Below are positions 35,763-44,550 of a stretch of DNA of 64,000 nucleotides, one piece after another. Position numbers and translations under genes: made by a program. How positions within the stretch are numbered: position 1 is the first letter of the stretch; each line of letters opens with the position of its first letter. Origin of the DNA: an uncultured Alphaproteobacteria bacterium (GTDB lineage: Bacteria; Pseudomonadota; Alphaproteobacteria; Rs-D84); contig CAJOGD010000004.1 of the NCBI GenBank assembly GCA_905233975.1, forward strand, positions 1 through 64,000, in the 5' to 3' direction. The notes below the pieces were generated by a model. The model ran no database searches, had not been told where the DNA came from, and saw only the letters and a program-made list of their open reading frames with translations.

Positions 35763-35787
35763 ATTTATTTGCGTGCAAATAAATGAA
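35760..35787. repeat. Perfect 13-bp inverted repeat
   Basis: ttcatttatttgc / gcaaataaatgaa with a 2-base centre, directly after the end hairpin of RNA copy C. It could add to termination or be an operator. Confidence 0.7.
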
Positions 35788-35815
35788 CCGCGACGGAGCG
35801 ATAGCGGAGACGAGT

Positions 35816-35893
35816 CGTCATTCCGGCGAAAATTTGTATGCGAGAACGAGCGTAAGCGAAGTTCAAACAACTACAAATTTGCGGCGGTATGAC
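35816..35893. repeat. Palindromic interspersed repeat upstream of surface-protein gene 1
   Basis: 78 bp with ends GTCATTCCGGCG and inverted GCGGTATGACGG. Inside is a second inverted pair, aaatttgta/tacaaattt. A near-identical copy lies at 41764-41834 in the other orientation, so both copies point the same way relative to the gene they precede. Confidence 0.75.
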
Positions 35894-35918
35894 GGGAAAA
35901 AAAGAAAGGGAGAGCGAT

Positions 35919-37347
35919 ATGCAATTAAAAAAGTTTTTGTTGTTCGGACTAATTGCGGCGGTGTTGCCGGCGTTCGCCGAAGAAGCGGCGGACCGCAAAA
36001 CCGCGACGTCATTGAAATACGTCGAGCATGAACTTGACACACGTCAAAACAAATTTACTGCGGAATCGAACAAAGCCATGGAATATACCGATTCGGCCGG
36101 AATGGTGCAAAAACGTGCCGTCACATCGAACCTGGATAATGGCGGAACCGATTCGCTGCCCATGGTTGGTGGTGTGAATACTAAACTGGCCACGAAACAG
36201 GACGATATCGCCCCAATCAATGACCACACCGCCGTCACTTATACCGGAACGAGTAACATCCGAATCGTATGCGGCCCAATCAAACAACCTTATCGACGCA
36301 AAAACATTCAACGCGGCGCTAAAGAAAGGGCTTGATAGTGAATTTTTATGTTCAGAATACAAACCCGGCACAGATCTTTGCTGGGTCTGGTCGATACATA
36401 ATACCGAACCCGTAAGTGTAAATTTGTTTGATATGTCACTGATTCCAACAAATAGTCGAATTGTTCATAATGCCGATGGTTCTATAACGGTAACCACAAC
36501 AGCGACCAATAGTGCGGCGAGTACTGATAAAACACTTGCGCAACTTGCGCCTGGACTACAGGTTGGAAATACATATAAGCTTTCTATGAATACAACAGGG
36601 ACGAATAAATACATACATTTGAACGGGATTGGTGTGTCGTGGAATAATGGGGATTCAAAAACCATAACGCAAAATATGTTAAATGCGTATGTGCTTCTTT
36701 ATGCAAGTGGGGTTAGTACCACCGCAACGATATACGATATTCAGATAACCGAAGAAAACCCCGAAATGCCTTTCACAACCCTTGTCCCGGCGGGATATAC
36801 ACCGGTGGAATGGATCGCAAGTAATGGTAACCAATGGATTGATACGGGGGTGACCGATTCCAACAGGGCGGTATTCACCATGTCTGCGACCGCGGAATCA
36901 AGCGACATGATAAAGTTCATTATTTCGAATATCGATAGTTCAAACTTTCAATATGGATTTGGGCTGTATCATTCCAATGTTAGTGGTTTTTCAGGCATCG
37001 ATATGACCGAAAAACATAATTACAATATAATATATTCCAGTACGGGGATTTCTTTGGTTTACGATGGTGAAGACAAGGGCAGCACAACCGGCTATCATGT
37101 CGATGATAACAAAAAGATAGTTTTATTCGGCGGTGATTTTGCCAGCCGGAGAATAAGCGCGAAACTATACAACATCAGACTTTATAATAATGACGAAATG
37201 GTCTTTGATGGAATCCCAGCGAAACAGGGTAATAATGTCGGATTATATGATACGGTTAGTCATACATTCAAACAAAGCCTTGGAACCCTGGCATTTACCG
37301 CCGGGCCGGATATTAACAACATAATCTATGTGCCACAGAATCAGTAG
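35919..37347 (+). pseudogene. Modular surface protein 1, frameshifted
   Basis: Start 35919 after GGGAGAG. The first part (to about 36250) has a signal peptide (K-K-F-L-L-F-G-L-I-A-A-V-L-P, cleavage near A-F-A) and the shared domain A-D-R-K-T-A-T-S-L-K-Y-V. Then 29 bases are missing relative to the intact paralogue at 40565 (16 bases instead of 45 between ggaacg and tatgc), which shifts the frame. The second frame resumes at S-E-S-Y-A-A-Q-S and runs to 37347, ending V-P-Q-N-Q. Its C-terminal part has a LamG-like segment (W-I-A-S-N-G-N-Q-W-I-D-T-G) absent from the paralogues. One-step re-insertion would restore a full protein. Confidence 0.8.
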
Positions 37348-37353
37348 TGAGTG

Positions 37354-37402
37354 TTAGTGTAAGTGGTTAGTGTTAGTGCGGGCGCGTTTGCACCCGTTTT
37401 TT
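37354..37402 (+). repeat. TTAGTG-type repeat plus terminator
   Basis: TTAGTGTAAGTG followed by two more TTAGTG words (37354-37378), then a hairpin (cgggcgc/gcacccg, one mismatch) and T6. Same arrangement as after dnaN. Confidence 0.75.
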
Positions 37403-37452
37403 GCGGGGCCCGATAGCGCGGTATGACGGCGTTCTTTTTTATGACGCAAAAA

Positions 37453-37472
37453 CGCGGGGCAAACGCCCCGCG
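37453..37472 (-). terminator. Terminator of the gene at 37499
   Basis: A perfect GC stem (cgcggggc/gccccgcg, AAAC loop) with a T-rich tract after it on the minus strand. Next to it (37474-37497) is an inverted TTAGTG-type repeat. Confidence 0.7.
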
Positions 37473-37498
37473 CACCAATCACTTACACTTCCCACTAA

Positions 37499-38845
37499 CT
37501 ATGGACAGGTGGACAATAATTCCAAGACATTTTTAACATCGTCGTTTATCGCAACCGTCACTTCGCGTTGCAAACCGTCGATATATGTCCAATAAAAGCG
37601 TGAACTTTCAAATGCGGGACTTGCATTCCACAAATCTACAAATGGTGCCAACATGGCGTTAAACCACTGACGTCCGCGGCACAGGCAACCGTTGCGCACG
37701 TCCGCGATTGTCGTGGCCGTCGCGGATTCGGGATATTTTTCGTCCAATTCTTGGTCCGACATCATAAGGCAACGCCCGCCAATGTCATAGAAATTCGCAT
37801 CGTCCACCAAGAATTTATAGATTAATTCATCGTTCGCGCCCGCCCGCCGCAGGGAATATTTCATGCCTTCGGTACAGCATGCCGATGCGGAACGCATTAA
37901 CATTTTATACCGGTCCAGCAACGGCGCCGCCGCCACAGAATTCGCGTCCAGGTGGCCGTTCTGGTTAAACGCCATCAAAATTTCCATCATGTTGATGTCG
38001 CGGATTTTCGGACTGCGCGGGGAAACGGTTTCGCGAATAATAGGTTTGCGCCGCCAAATGTTGCATTCGGTTTCGGTTTCAAACGGACAACCGTCGTCGA
38101 TTTCCAACGCGGCCGCGCCGAACGCGTTTTGAACGGGAACGGTTAAATCTTGGGCCGCGTAGCAATTTGGGGACGGAATGTTCGGAAACGTTGTCGTAAG
38201 CGTGATGTCCGGGTCGCGGTCGCATGTTTTAACGTCGGGTTTATTGCCAAGGATTTCTTCGATTCTTGCGCGGGTGGCGTTCGCGTCTTCGACCGTTGCG
38301 TTGTATAATTTTGCAAGTTCGGGATCGTCAGAATCGCGGATATACAATTCCGGCAAACGTTTCAGAACCCAATCGCGAAAATCCTTGGTCCGATAATCCG
38401 AAATTGAATCGTCCCAAACCGGAACGCCGTTGCGCCAATCCACAGTCTTTACGTGCGCCGTCGATTTGTAATTGCCGTCTGTGCCGTCCCATAATGGTGG
38501 GCGGTCGTCGTTTTGGACGGGCTTTATCGATAGCAATTTTACATTCCGCATGGGCGTTAAATTCGAAGAAATATAATTTACACCCGCACCGTTGCCGACG
38601 TGCGAAATAACCGTTCGGCCGATGCCGTCAAAGTTTTCGGCTTGTTCGTATGCGGTTGTCGGCATATCCGGAATCGTGATTAAATCCGCATCTTCGGAAT
38701 CAAAGCCGTAATCCGCATATTCAACATTTTCGGCCGCAGGCGTGTCAATCATAACCGCGTCGTCCCATTCATATTCTGATGCGTGCGCGCCACCAATGAC
38801 GCCCGCACAGACCAGCGATGACAAAATAAAAATACTTGTTTTCAT
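37499..38845 (-). CDS. Large exported protein, unknown function
   Basis: 448 aa with signal peptide (cleavage near A-H-A). Acidic N-terminal part (about 20-70), then a Cys-containing body with at least eleven Cys residues (pairs C-Y-A, C-P-F, C-N-I, A-C-C, C-L-C), suggesting disulfides. No membrane helix after the signal. The M-K-T-S-I-F-I start follows no strong RBS. It is flanked by surface-protein cassettes and repeats. Family not recognised. Confidence 0.65.
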   Translation of the reverse strand: MKTSIFILSSLVCAGVIGGAHASEYEWDDAVMIDTPAAENVEYADYGFDSEDADLITIPDMPTTAYEQAENFDGIGRTVISHVGNGAGVNYISSNLTPMRNVKLLSIKPVQNDDRPPLWDGTDGNYKSTAHVKTVDWRNGVPVWDDSISDYRTKDFRDWVLKRLPELYIRDSDDPELAKLYNATVEDANATRARIEEILGNKPDVKTCDRDPDITLTTTFPNIPSPNCYAAQDLTVPVQNAFGAAALEIDDGCPFETETECNIWRRKPIIRETVSPRSPKIRDINMMEILMAFNQNGHLDANSVAAAPLLDRYKMLMRSASACCTEGMKYSLRRAGANDELIYKFLVDDANFYDIGGRCLMMSDQELDEKYPESATATTIADVRNGCLCRGRQWFNAMLAPFVDLWNASPAFESSRFYWTYIDGLQREVTVAINDDVKNVLELLSTCP

Positions 38846-38952
38846 GTTTTGAATTATATCACAATTTTAGGTGTTTTAAAATATGAAAATGAAATTCTTG
38901 ATTGATATTTTTTTCGTTTTATTTTAAATTTTATGTGGAAAGGATTTTTTTC

Positions 38953-39741
38953 TTGGCAAAATTTGTGTGGGCGTTTTTAGTGTTGTGTTTTATGCCGGTG
39001 TGCGCGGTGGCCTATCCGGTGGGGACGCAGTTTGGCGTTGGTCTATCGGCGACAACGGGGCTGAACGCGTTTACGGGATATGTGAACAAAGATGCGGAAT
39101 CTTTTTGGGGCAAACGTTTTGGGTATCGTATCGATTTCGCCGGAACGCGTCTTGTGCGGTCGGGAATGAATTCCGCGGTTAATCGGGCCATAGATGGGCG
39201 CGACATTGAAATCGGTGATTCAATCGCAATCCAAGGCGTGGATATAGAGGCAAAGCATTTCGGCGGAATGTTGGATTTCTATCCGTTCGGGAATACTTGG
39301 TTCGTCGGCGGTTGGCGGTTAAGTGGCGGATACTATGGCGGGCAATTTAATGTATCGGCGCATGTTGCCGGCGGTGATGAAAACGGCGAATTTGGCCTGG
39401 GGCATAATCGATATAAATATGCCGATGGTGCCACCCGCGGGGTTGCCCGGGCGGATTGGCGATATGACGGGCCGTATGTCGGAACGGGTTTTGATTTGGG
39501 ACTGATTGCGGGATTCAAAATTTATTTTGATGCGGGTGTGGTCTTTACGCGTAAAACGGCGCGGTTAAGTGTTGATGTTCCGTCGGACGATTTATATAAA
39601 TGGAATGGCGCGGATTGGGCCTTGGTTGACCCCGATGAATTGGAACATGATATACAGGACGCACTGCACGATGCACAAAGCGAAGTGGACAGAGTAAAAT
39701 ATTTCCCGATTGTAAAGTTGGGATTGATGTATCGTTTCTAA
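38953..39741 (+). CDS. Outer-membrane beta-barrel protein, TTG start
   Basis: 262 aa. I choose TTG at 38953, with GGAAAGGA about 9 bases upstream and a clean signal peptide from there (A-K-F-V-W-A-F-L-V-L, cleavage near A-V-A). The ATG at 38902 would add 17 poorly fitting residues. Alternating strands (G-V-G-L-S-A-T-T, G-G-W-R-L-S-G-G-Y-Y-G) and a final L-M-Y-R-F fit an outer-membrane barrel, with an acidic coiled stretch near 220-245. Confidence 0.75.
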   Translation: MAKFVWAFLVLCFMPVCAVAYPVGTQFGVGLSATTGLNAFTGYVNKDAESFWGKRFGYRIDFAGTRLVRSGMNSAVNRAIDGRDIEIGDSIAIQGVDIEAKHFGGMLDFYPFGNTWFVGGWRLSGGYYGGQFNVSAHVAGGDENGEFGLGHNRYKYADGATRGVARADWRYDGPYVGTGFDLGLIAGFKIYFDAGVVFTRKTARLSVDVPSDDLYKWNGADWALVDPDELEHDIQDALHDAQSEVDRVKYFPIVKLGLMYRF

Positions 39742-39820
39742 ATCTTGTTAAAAAAACTTGCGTTTTTCACAGAATTCTTTTACCATTTGTCGCGTTAAAT
39801 TAAACCAAAAGGAATTAAAA

Positions 39821-40390
39821 ATGGCATCTGTGACAGCAAATGATATGCGGGTCGGTTGGGTGATTTCGCATAATGGGCGTCGCTATACTGTGACATCGAT
39901 TACAAAAGTAAAACCGGGCAAGGGCGGCGCGTTTGTTCAGGCGGACTTGCGCGATATTGATACGGGAAACAAGGGTGGCGATCGTTGGCGCGCCGAAGAC
40001 AAGGTTGAAAAACTGATGGTCGAAGATGTGGAATGCCAATATTTGTATTCCGATGGAACAGATGCGTATTTCATGAACCTGAATGACTATGAACAATTTA
40101 CAATGCCCCTTGACGCACTGGGCGAACAGGTTAAATTCCTTGCGCCGGAAATGACGGTCAAGACGAATTTTGTCGAAGGGCAACCGGTGTCTATGTCGTT
40201 GCCGAAAACCGTTATCGCAACCGTCGAAGAAACCGAACCGGCGTTAAAGGGTCAAACCGCAACGGGCAGTGGTGGCAAGCCGGCAATCCTTGACAACGGC
40301 GTTCGTGTTCAGGTTCCGGTATTCATAGAGCAGGGCGAAAAGATTGTTGTGAATACTGAAACGCTTGAATATGTCGAAAGAGCAAAATAA
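39821..40390 (+). CDS. efp: Translation elongation factor P
   Basis: 189 aa. Start at 39821 after AAAAGGAAT. Three beta domains: KOW-like N-terminal (with V-K-P-G-K-G-G-A-F, the modified Lys loop), middle OB, and C-terminal OB (V-Q-V-P-V-F-I-E-Q-G-E-K). The loop Lys suggests either EpmA-type lysylation or an unmodified form. It relieves ribosome stalls at polyproline. Confidence 0.95.
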   Translation: MASVTANDMRVGWVISHNGRRYTVTSITKVKPGKGGAFVQADLRDIDTGNKGGDRWRAEDKVEKLMVEDVECQYLYSDGTDAYFMNLNDYEQFTMPLDALGEQVKFLAPEMTVKTNFVEGQPVSMSLPKTVIATVEETEPALKGQTATGSGGKPAILDNGVRVQVPVFIEQGEKIVVNTETLEYVERAK

Positions 40391-40407
40391 ATTATAACAA
40401 CACATCT

Positions 40408-40466
40408 GCGGGCTTTGGCAACGCCTCATGTAGGTTTAACTACACTTCGCCGTTGTCAAAACCCGC
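40408..40466. repeat. Long inverted repeat after efp
   Basis: Arms 40408-40423 and 40451-40466 pair at 15 of 16 positions (one mismatch, one G-U). A smaller hairpin (gtag/ctac) sits in the loop. It lies 17 bases after the efp stop but has only a weak T-rich tract, so it may be an mRNA-end stabiliser. Confidence 0.65.
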
Positions 40467-40497
40467 ATCTATATTATTCTAATTTATTTTATGGTGG

Positions 40498-40542
40498 TTA
40501 GTGTAAGTGTTAGTGAAAACGGCGCGGTGTGCCGTTTTTTGT
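40498..40542. repeat. TTAGTG-type repeat plus hairpin
   Basis: TTAGTGTAAGTGTTAGTG (40498-40515), then aaaacggc/gccgtttt and a T run. It closes surface-protein cassette 2 on its left side. Confidence 0.7.
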
Positions 40543-40564
40543 TATCGTCACCCTGCGTGGGCCG

Positions 40565-41644
40565 TTATTGGTTTTGTGGGATATAGACGTTTTCATTATA
40601 CGTTGTTTCGGTCCAATCTTCTTCCACTGGTGTGGCGAGCGGGTAATACACCGTCACCGGTGTGCCGGCGGCGTATTGCGCTGCTATAAAAGATTGCCAA
40701 TTTTGCAGTGTTGAAATTTCGTCATATTCAAAAACCATTTTTGTTGGTTGGGCTCCATTAGCAGCTTTGCAAAACAATGCCATTTGTTGATTATAAACCT
40801 GATCTGAAGATCGTGCTAATACACTATGAAAATGCGAACATGCCGTAGGCGTATTATTATATGGTATTGTATTGTTCGATAAAATAAAGAATTGACGTCG
40901 TCCATCCACGGTTTGGATTTCCCAATTCTCCGTCCCGGCAAATACGTTTATCCCAACGCGTCTTGTGATTTTGTGTGTTGTTGCATCGTACGAATCAGCA
41001 TAATTGCCGACCTTGCGCAACACCATATTTCCTTGGCGATAAAATACCGGATCTATCGGATTTGTTGGCGTCGGTATGCCATCTTGCGTGACGGTGCCGG
41101 TCGCCGAAACGTATTCGGTATTATTATTATGAATTTCCCAAAGCCAACAAATATCAGTGTCGGGTTGTCTGTTGTCCGAACATTTAAATTCGCTATCAAG
41201 TCCATTTTTTAATGCGGCATTGAAAGTTTTTGCGTCAATTAGGTTGTCGGATTGTGCGGCATACGATTCGCTTGTTTGATAAATTCCTTTTCGACCGATT
41301 GCCCCGGCCGTTCCTGTGTATGTGACCGCGGTGTGGTCGTTAACCGCGGCGATGTCGTCCTGTTTCATGTTCAGTTTCACATTCACACCACCAACCATGG
41401 GAAGTGATGTGTCGGACGTGTCGCTGCCCAAATCAGATTTTACTGTGCGTTTCTCCACTGCGCCGGCCGTATTGGTGTATTCCATGGCCTTGTTTTGTTC
41501 CGCGGTAAATTTATTTTGTCGCGTTTCCAATTCATGTGTGACGTATTTCAACGACGTTGCGGTTTTGCGATCCGCGGTTTCCTCCGCCACCGCCGGCAAC
41601 ACCGCCGCCATCAACCCGAATAATAAAAACTTTTTCAAAATCAT
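40565..41644 (-). CDS. Modular surface protein 2
   Basis: 359 aa, intact. Start 41644 after GGGGAG. Signal peptide (K-K-F-L-L-F-G-L-M-A-A-V-L-P, cleavage near A-V-A). The shared N-domain (about 20-135: A-D-R-K-T-A-T-S-L-K-Y-V, S-L-P-M-V-G-G-V-N, D-H-T-A-V-T-Y-T-G-T) leads to a variable phage-tail-like part (S-A-T-G-T-V-T-Q-D-G-I-P-T-P-T-N-P-I) and a Y-Y-P-L-A-T-P ending with V-Y-I-P-Q-N-Q. The mid part differs from copy 3 but both ends are nearly the same, which points to cassette swapping. Class II RNA D1 lies upstream. Confidence 0.8.
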   Translation of the reverse strand: MILKKFLLFGLMAAVLPAVAEETADRKTATSLKYVTHELETRQNKFTAEQNKAMEYTNTAGAVEKRTVKSDLGSDTSDTSLPMVGGVNVKLNMKQDDIAAVNDHTAVTYTGTAGAIGRKGIYQTSESYAAQSDNLIDAKTFNAALKNGLDSEFKCSDNRQPDTDICWLWEIHNNNTEYVSATGTVTQDGIPTPTNPIDPVFYRQGNMVLRKVGNYADSYDATTHKITRRVGINVFAGTENWEIQTVDGRRQFFILSNNTIPYNNTPTACSHFHSVLARSSDQVYNQQMALFCKAANGAQPTKMVFEYDEISTLQNWQSFIAAQYAAGTPVTVYYPLATPVEEDWTETTYNENVYIPQNQ

Positions 41645-41667
41645 TTTCTCCCCTTTCTTTTTTCTCG

Positions 41668-41834
41668 TCATCCCGCGCTTGACGCGGGATCTCCTCGGGC
41701 TTTACTGAGAATTAGTCCGCGACGGTTCCGACGGGATTCCGGTTTCGCTCGGCTTATTGCCTGCGCGCAAATTTGTAGTTGTTTGAACTTCGCTTACGCT
41801 CATTCTCGCATACAAATTTTCGCCGGAATGACGG
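41668..41834. repeat. Palindromic repeats upstream of surface-protein gene 2
   Basis: Two elements: an atcccgcg/cgcgggat palindrome near 41671-41693, of a type common in alphaproteobacteria, and the 41764-41834 copy of the repeat at 35816 (inverted). They lie between the class II RNA and the gene start. Confidence 0.7.
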
Positions 41835-41844
41835 CACTTACACT

Positions 41845-42085
41845 AAAACAAACACCGCGGTGGAAACCAAGCGGTCGGGGTGTTAGCAAATCAACTTTCT
41901 AATGATTCCAACGGCTTTCGGACGGAACCTGTTGTATAACCGTTGGCACCCCGAACCTTTTCGTTCGTCGGGGATTTTGTATAACGATGCAAACATGGGA
42001 AATCGTGGAATTACGACGCCATTTATCATTTGCACCGAGAAAGTTAGGCCTGCTACAGCCCCGAACCAAGTTCCCACTTGGCTCA
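41845..42085 (-). ncRNA. Class II structured RNA, copy D1
   Basis: About 240 nt from its promoter to a hairpin near the TTAGTG repeat. Stems by plus-strand position: closing tcgggg/ccccga (42059-42064 with 41875-41880), 8 bp 42038-42045 with 41893-41900, 6 bp 42029-42034 with 41988-41993, 7 bp 41940-41946 with 41908-41914. The 5' hairpin is ccaagt/acttgg (42071-42086). In copy D2 the same stems occur with different bases. It ends in an accgcggt hairpin and T-rich tract (about 41868-41845). No family recognised. Confidence 0.8.
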
Positions 42086-42091
42086 ACAAAG

Positions 42092-42120
42092 ATTATAACA
42101 ATATTCATGAAACGTGGCAA
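42092..42120 (-). promoter_or_regulatory. Promoter of class II RNA D1
   Basis: On the minus strand TTGCCA (42120-42115), 17 bp, TATAAT (42097-42092). Confidence 0.8.
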
Positions 42121-42140
42121 GGGGAAAATAGTGTGGATTT

Positions 42141-42176
42141 TGACTAATCACTAACCACTTACACTAACACTGGCCA
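42141..42176. repeat. TTAGTG-type repeat, inverted
   Basis: Reading on the minus strand this is the same TTAGTG/TAAGTG series as at 37354 and 40498. With 40498 it brackets cassette 2 (RNA plus surface-protein gene) as an inverted pair. Confidence 0.7.
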
Positions 42177-43124
42177 CTACTTTAATCTATTTGCCGAACC
42201 CATTGTTTGGGTGATTTCGTTAATGGCGTTTTCATAAACCGCGCTTTGCCCCAGGGCCAAATATTCGCGCGGGTTAAATCCGTCGGGGTTTTCGGTCAGT
42301 TCCAATCGCACGCCGGCTGTGAACGCAAGGCGCGAATCGCTATCGACATTAATTTTTGTAATGCCCATCAAAATAGCCTGGCGCAATTGGTCGTTGGGAA
42401 TGCCGCGGGCGTTTTGAATATTGCCGCCGTTCCGATTTATTTCTGTGACGAACAGTTCCGGGATTTGCGATGCGCCATGCAAGACCAGCGGGAAACCGGG
42501 AACCTTTTGCGCAATTTCGCCAAGAATATCGAATCGGATTTGATCTGTGGGGGCGCGCATTTTATGCGCACCATGTGCGGTGCCGATTGCGATAGCAAGC
42601 GAATCGATATTTGTGCGCATGATAAATTCGCGAACGTCCGCGGGGTCGGTGCAAAGTTGGTCATATGCGTTTGTAAATTCGTCTTCGTGTCCACCGATGG
42701 TGCCAAGTTCGGCCTCGGTCGTTGCGCCATGTGCGTGGGCGTATTTTGCGACGCGCGATGAAAGGTCGATGTTTTCGTCAAAGGGACGGTCGCTGGCGTC
42801 AATCATGACACTTGAAAAGCCGATGTCAACCGCGTGCGCGCATGATTCAAACGAATGTCCATGGTCCAAGTGCAGGGCGATTTGTTCCTCCGGCGACAGC
42901 CGCAATCCCGCAATCATCGACATCAACATATCGTCGCCCATATATTCCAACGCCGATTCGGATACAGCCAATATAACCGGCGACCGCGTTTCGCGCGCCG
43001 CGGACGCTATGGCCACCAATGTTTCCATATTATATATGTTAAACGCGCCAATTGCATACCGCCCCGCGACCGCATCGGCGAACATAGATGTCGTATTCAC
43101 AAGACCAAGTTCTGTATAGTGCAT
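42177..43124 (-). CDS. fba: Class II fructose-bisphosphate aldolase
   Basis: 315 aa zinc aldolase. Start 43124 after AGAGAGGG; the 11 residues before are not homologous. Zinc and substrate residues: H-L-D-H-G-H-S (about 88-94), T-A-H-G-A-H-K, L-H-G-A-S-Q and a K-I-N-V-D-S-D-S-R-L-A-F block (catalytic and phosphate-binding). Central glycolysis and gluconeogenesis; a tagatose-bisphosphate variant is possible but less likely. Confidence 0.9.
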   Translation of the reverse strand: MHYTELGLVNTTSMFADAVAGRYAIGAFNIYNMETLVAIASAARETRSPVILAVSESALEYMGDDMLMSMIAGLRLSPEEQIALHLDHGHSFESCAHAVDIGFSSVMIDASDRPFDENIDLSSRVAKYAHAHGATTEAELGTIGGHEDEFTNAYDQLCTDPADVREFIMRTNIDSLAIAIGTAHGAHKMRAPTDQIRFDILGEIAQKVPGFPLVLHGASQIPELFVTEINRNGGNIQNARGIPNDQLRQAILMGITKINVDSDSRLAFTAGVRLELTENPDGFNPREYLALGQSAVYENAINEITQTMGSANRLK

Positions 43125-43292
43125 GGAATCCCTCTCTTGATTCCTACGGTAGAGCATATTGGATTTTTGTGCAAGGGGTTTTTAGTGGTTCTGATACTAT
43201 AAAAAACCGTTGACATGGTGGACATTTGTGCAAAAATACATTCGAACGAATCGGGGGCCGGAGAGCTAAAAACAGATAAAGGGAAAAAAGAA

Positions 43293-43700
43293 ATGAAGAA
43301 AATTTTGTCTTTTTTAATTGTTGGTGGTGTACTTGTTGGTTGTTCGTCCTATAACTATTACAAGGGCAATGTGCGCTATGTCCAAGATGGCGACAATTGC
43401 ATTTATTACACCAGTGAACGTGCCAAACATTATTCGGACGCGGTGGAACGTTTTAATGACGATAATCGTATTATCTATAGCAATACACGTTGTGAAGATT
43501 TGTTCGCGCGCGACAATGCGGGCCGGACCGAACGTAATGATCGTCGGGTCTTGGTTCCGGCGTCGGTTGCAAACAGAAAACCCAAACCGGCACCAAAGCC
43601 GGTGGTTGCGCCGAAACCGGTGGAAAAGCCATGCTGTGAATGCACATCGGCGGAATTGGTTCCGGTTTCACGTCAATTTTTCGCGCTGACCGAAAAATAA
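43293..43700 (+). CDS. Small lipoprotein with Pro/Lys linker
   Basis: 135 aa. Start 43293 after AAAGGGAAA. Signal ends in a lipobox (V-L-V-G-C, Cys about 17). The middle is Asp/Asn/Tyr-rich, then a K-P-K-P-A-P-K-P-V-V-A-P-K-P linker and a C-C-E-C motif. No known family. The P-K linker could span peptidoglycan. A perfect terminator follows. Confidence 0.7.
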   Translation: MKKILSFLIVGGVLVGCSSYNYYKGNVRYVQDGDNCIYYTSERAKHYSDAVERFNDDNRIIYSNTRCEDLFARDNAGRTERNDRRVLVPASVANRKPKPAPKPVVAPKPVEKPCCECTSAELVPVSRQFFALTEK

Positions 43701-43721
43701 GATTTGTTTGTTGTTGATTGG

Positions 43722-43775
43722 ACACCACCCACATGGGTGGTGTTTTTGTGTTAAGCCCCACCGCAAGGGTGGGGT
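43722..43775 (+). terminator. Two hairpins after the lipoprotein
   Basis: acaccaccc/gggtggtgt with ACAT loop and T5 (43722-43748), then ccccacc/ggtgggg (43756-43774). The first is a full intrinsic terminator. Confidence 0.8.
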
Positions 43776-43846
43776 TGTTTTCCACTTTTTCCATTTGAAA
43801 CCTGGTTCGTTTTGTGATAAAATTGTGGGAGAAAAGGAGGTTTAAT

Positions 43847-44200
43847 ATGAAAAACAAAATTATGAAATATTTTTTGGTTGCGACAACCTTTGTGATGGCG
43901 AATTTGCCGGCGTTTGCGGCGGAAAACAAGGGTGCGTGTGAATTAATTAAAAGTCTGAAACCGGTGATTCAAACCCTGCGTACGCTTGCGTTTATTGGTG
44001 CGGCGTTCGTTTTGATGGATTGGGCATGGGGCTGGATTCAAAAAGGCGAAGTAAAGAAGGACGATTTAAAGAACCAAGGTATTGCGATGTTTGTCGGATT
44101 CTTTGTTTTGTTTGGTGTCGGTCTTATATTACAATTTGTTGGTTCCAGTGCCGGACAAGATTACTTCGGTTGTGTGACGGAAGTTCTTAAGGCCAAATAA
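43847..44200 (+). CDS. VirB2-like type IV secretion pilin candidate
   Basis: 117 aa. Start 43847 after AAAGGAGG. Signal peptide cleaved near A-F-A, then two membrane helices (about 48-70 and 80-105) with a short charged loop (K-G-E-V-K-K-D-D). This layout and size match VirB2/TrbC major pilins, which would be processed and assembled into a T4SS pilus. No other virB genes are in the window, so the call is tentative. Extended -10 TGATAAAAT upstream. Confidence 0.6.
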   Translation: MKNKIMKYFLVATTFVMANLPAFAAENKGACELIKSLKPVIQTLRTLAFIGAAFVLMDWAWGWIQKGEVKKDDLKNQGIAMFVGFFVLFGVGLILQFVGSSAGQDYFGCVTEVLKAK

Positions 44201-44219
44201 AAAACAAACAGAAATTTTC

Positions 44220-44250
44220 AACGGCGCGTTTTGCGCCGTTTCTTTTTTTA
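44220..44250 (+). terminator. Intrinsic terminator
   Basis: acggcgc/gcgccgt (44221-44239) and T-rich tract after the VirB2-like gene; it also reaches the convergent gene's end at 44248. Confidence 0.85.
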
Positions 44251-44472
44251 TTTGTCGCCATCTGTGTTCGCGATGGAAAACAGTACCGATGAAATCAGCG
44301 ATTGGTACGGGACATGTTGCGCTTCGGCAAGTTCTTTTAGTTTATCCAAAATCGGGCGTGGTATTCGCATATTTATAACCGCGTCGGACTTATTAAATGC
44401 GCGATAGGCCGCATACTCCCGCAACAGGGATTCGATGTTCATAACAAAGAGTTGCTGCATCACATTTGGCAT
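44248..44472 (-). CDS. Ribbon-helix-helix DNA-binding protein
   Basis: 74 aa from ATG 44472 (AGGAAA 7-8 bases upstream); 44442 is an alternative. The C-terminal 45 residues fit a ribbon-helix-helix: a V-I-N-M-R-I-P strand followed by two helices (P-I-L-D-K-L-K-E-L-A-E, and Q-S-L-I-S-S-V-L-F). Such proteins are often antitoxins or repressors, but no toxin gene is next to it. It likely controls itself through the palindrome at 44529. Confidence 0.7.
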   Translation of the reverse strand: MPNVMQQLFVMNIESLLREYAAYRAFNKSDAVINMRIPRPILDKLKELAEAQHVPYQSLISSVLFSIANTDGDK

Positions 44473-44518
44473 AAGACATTTTCCTATACAATATTCAATA
44501 CGTCTGTATCTACGCGGC

Positions 44519-44550
44519 ACTATACCATTGTATTTACACTTGTCAATACA
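44519..44550 (-). promoter_or_regulatory. Promoter and operator of the RHH gene
   Basis: Minus-strand TTGACA (44546-44541), 16 bp, TATAGT (44524-44519). An inverted pair TGTATT/AATACA (44529-44534, 44545-44550) overlaps the -35 and is a natural autorepression site. Confidence 0.7.

Noticed and set aside
41845-42085. Class II RNA as RNase P or group I intron
   Set aside because: No conserved P4 or catalytic core words, no exons or splice context, and two full copies near surface genes.
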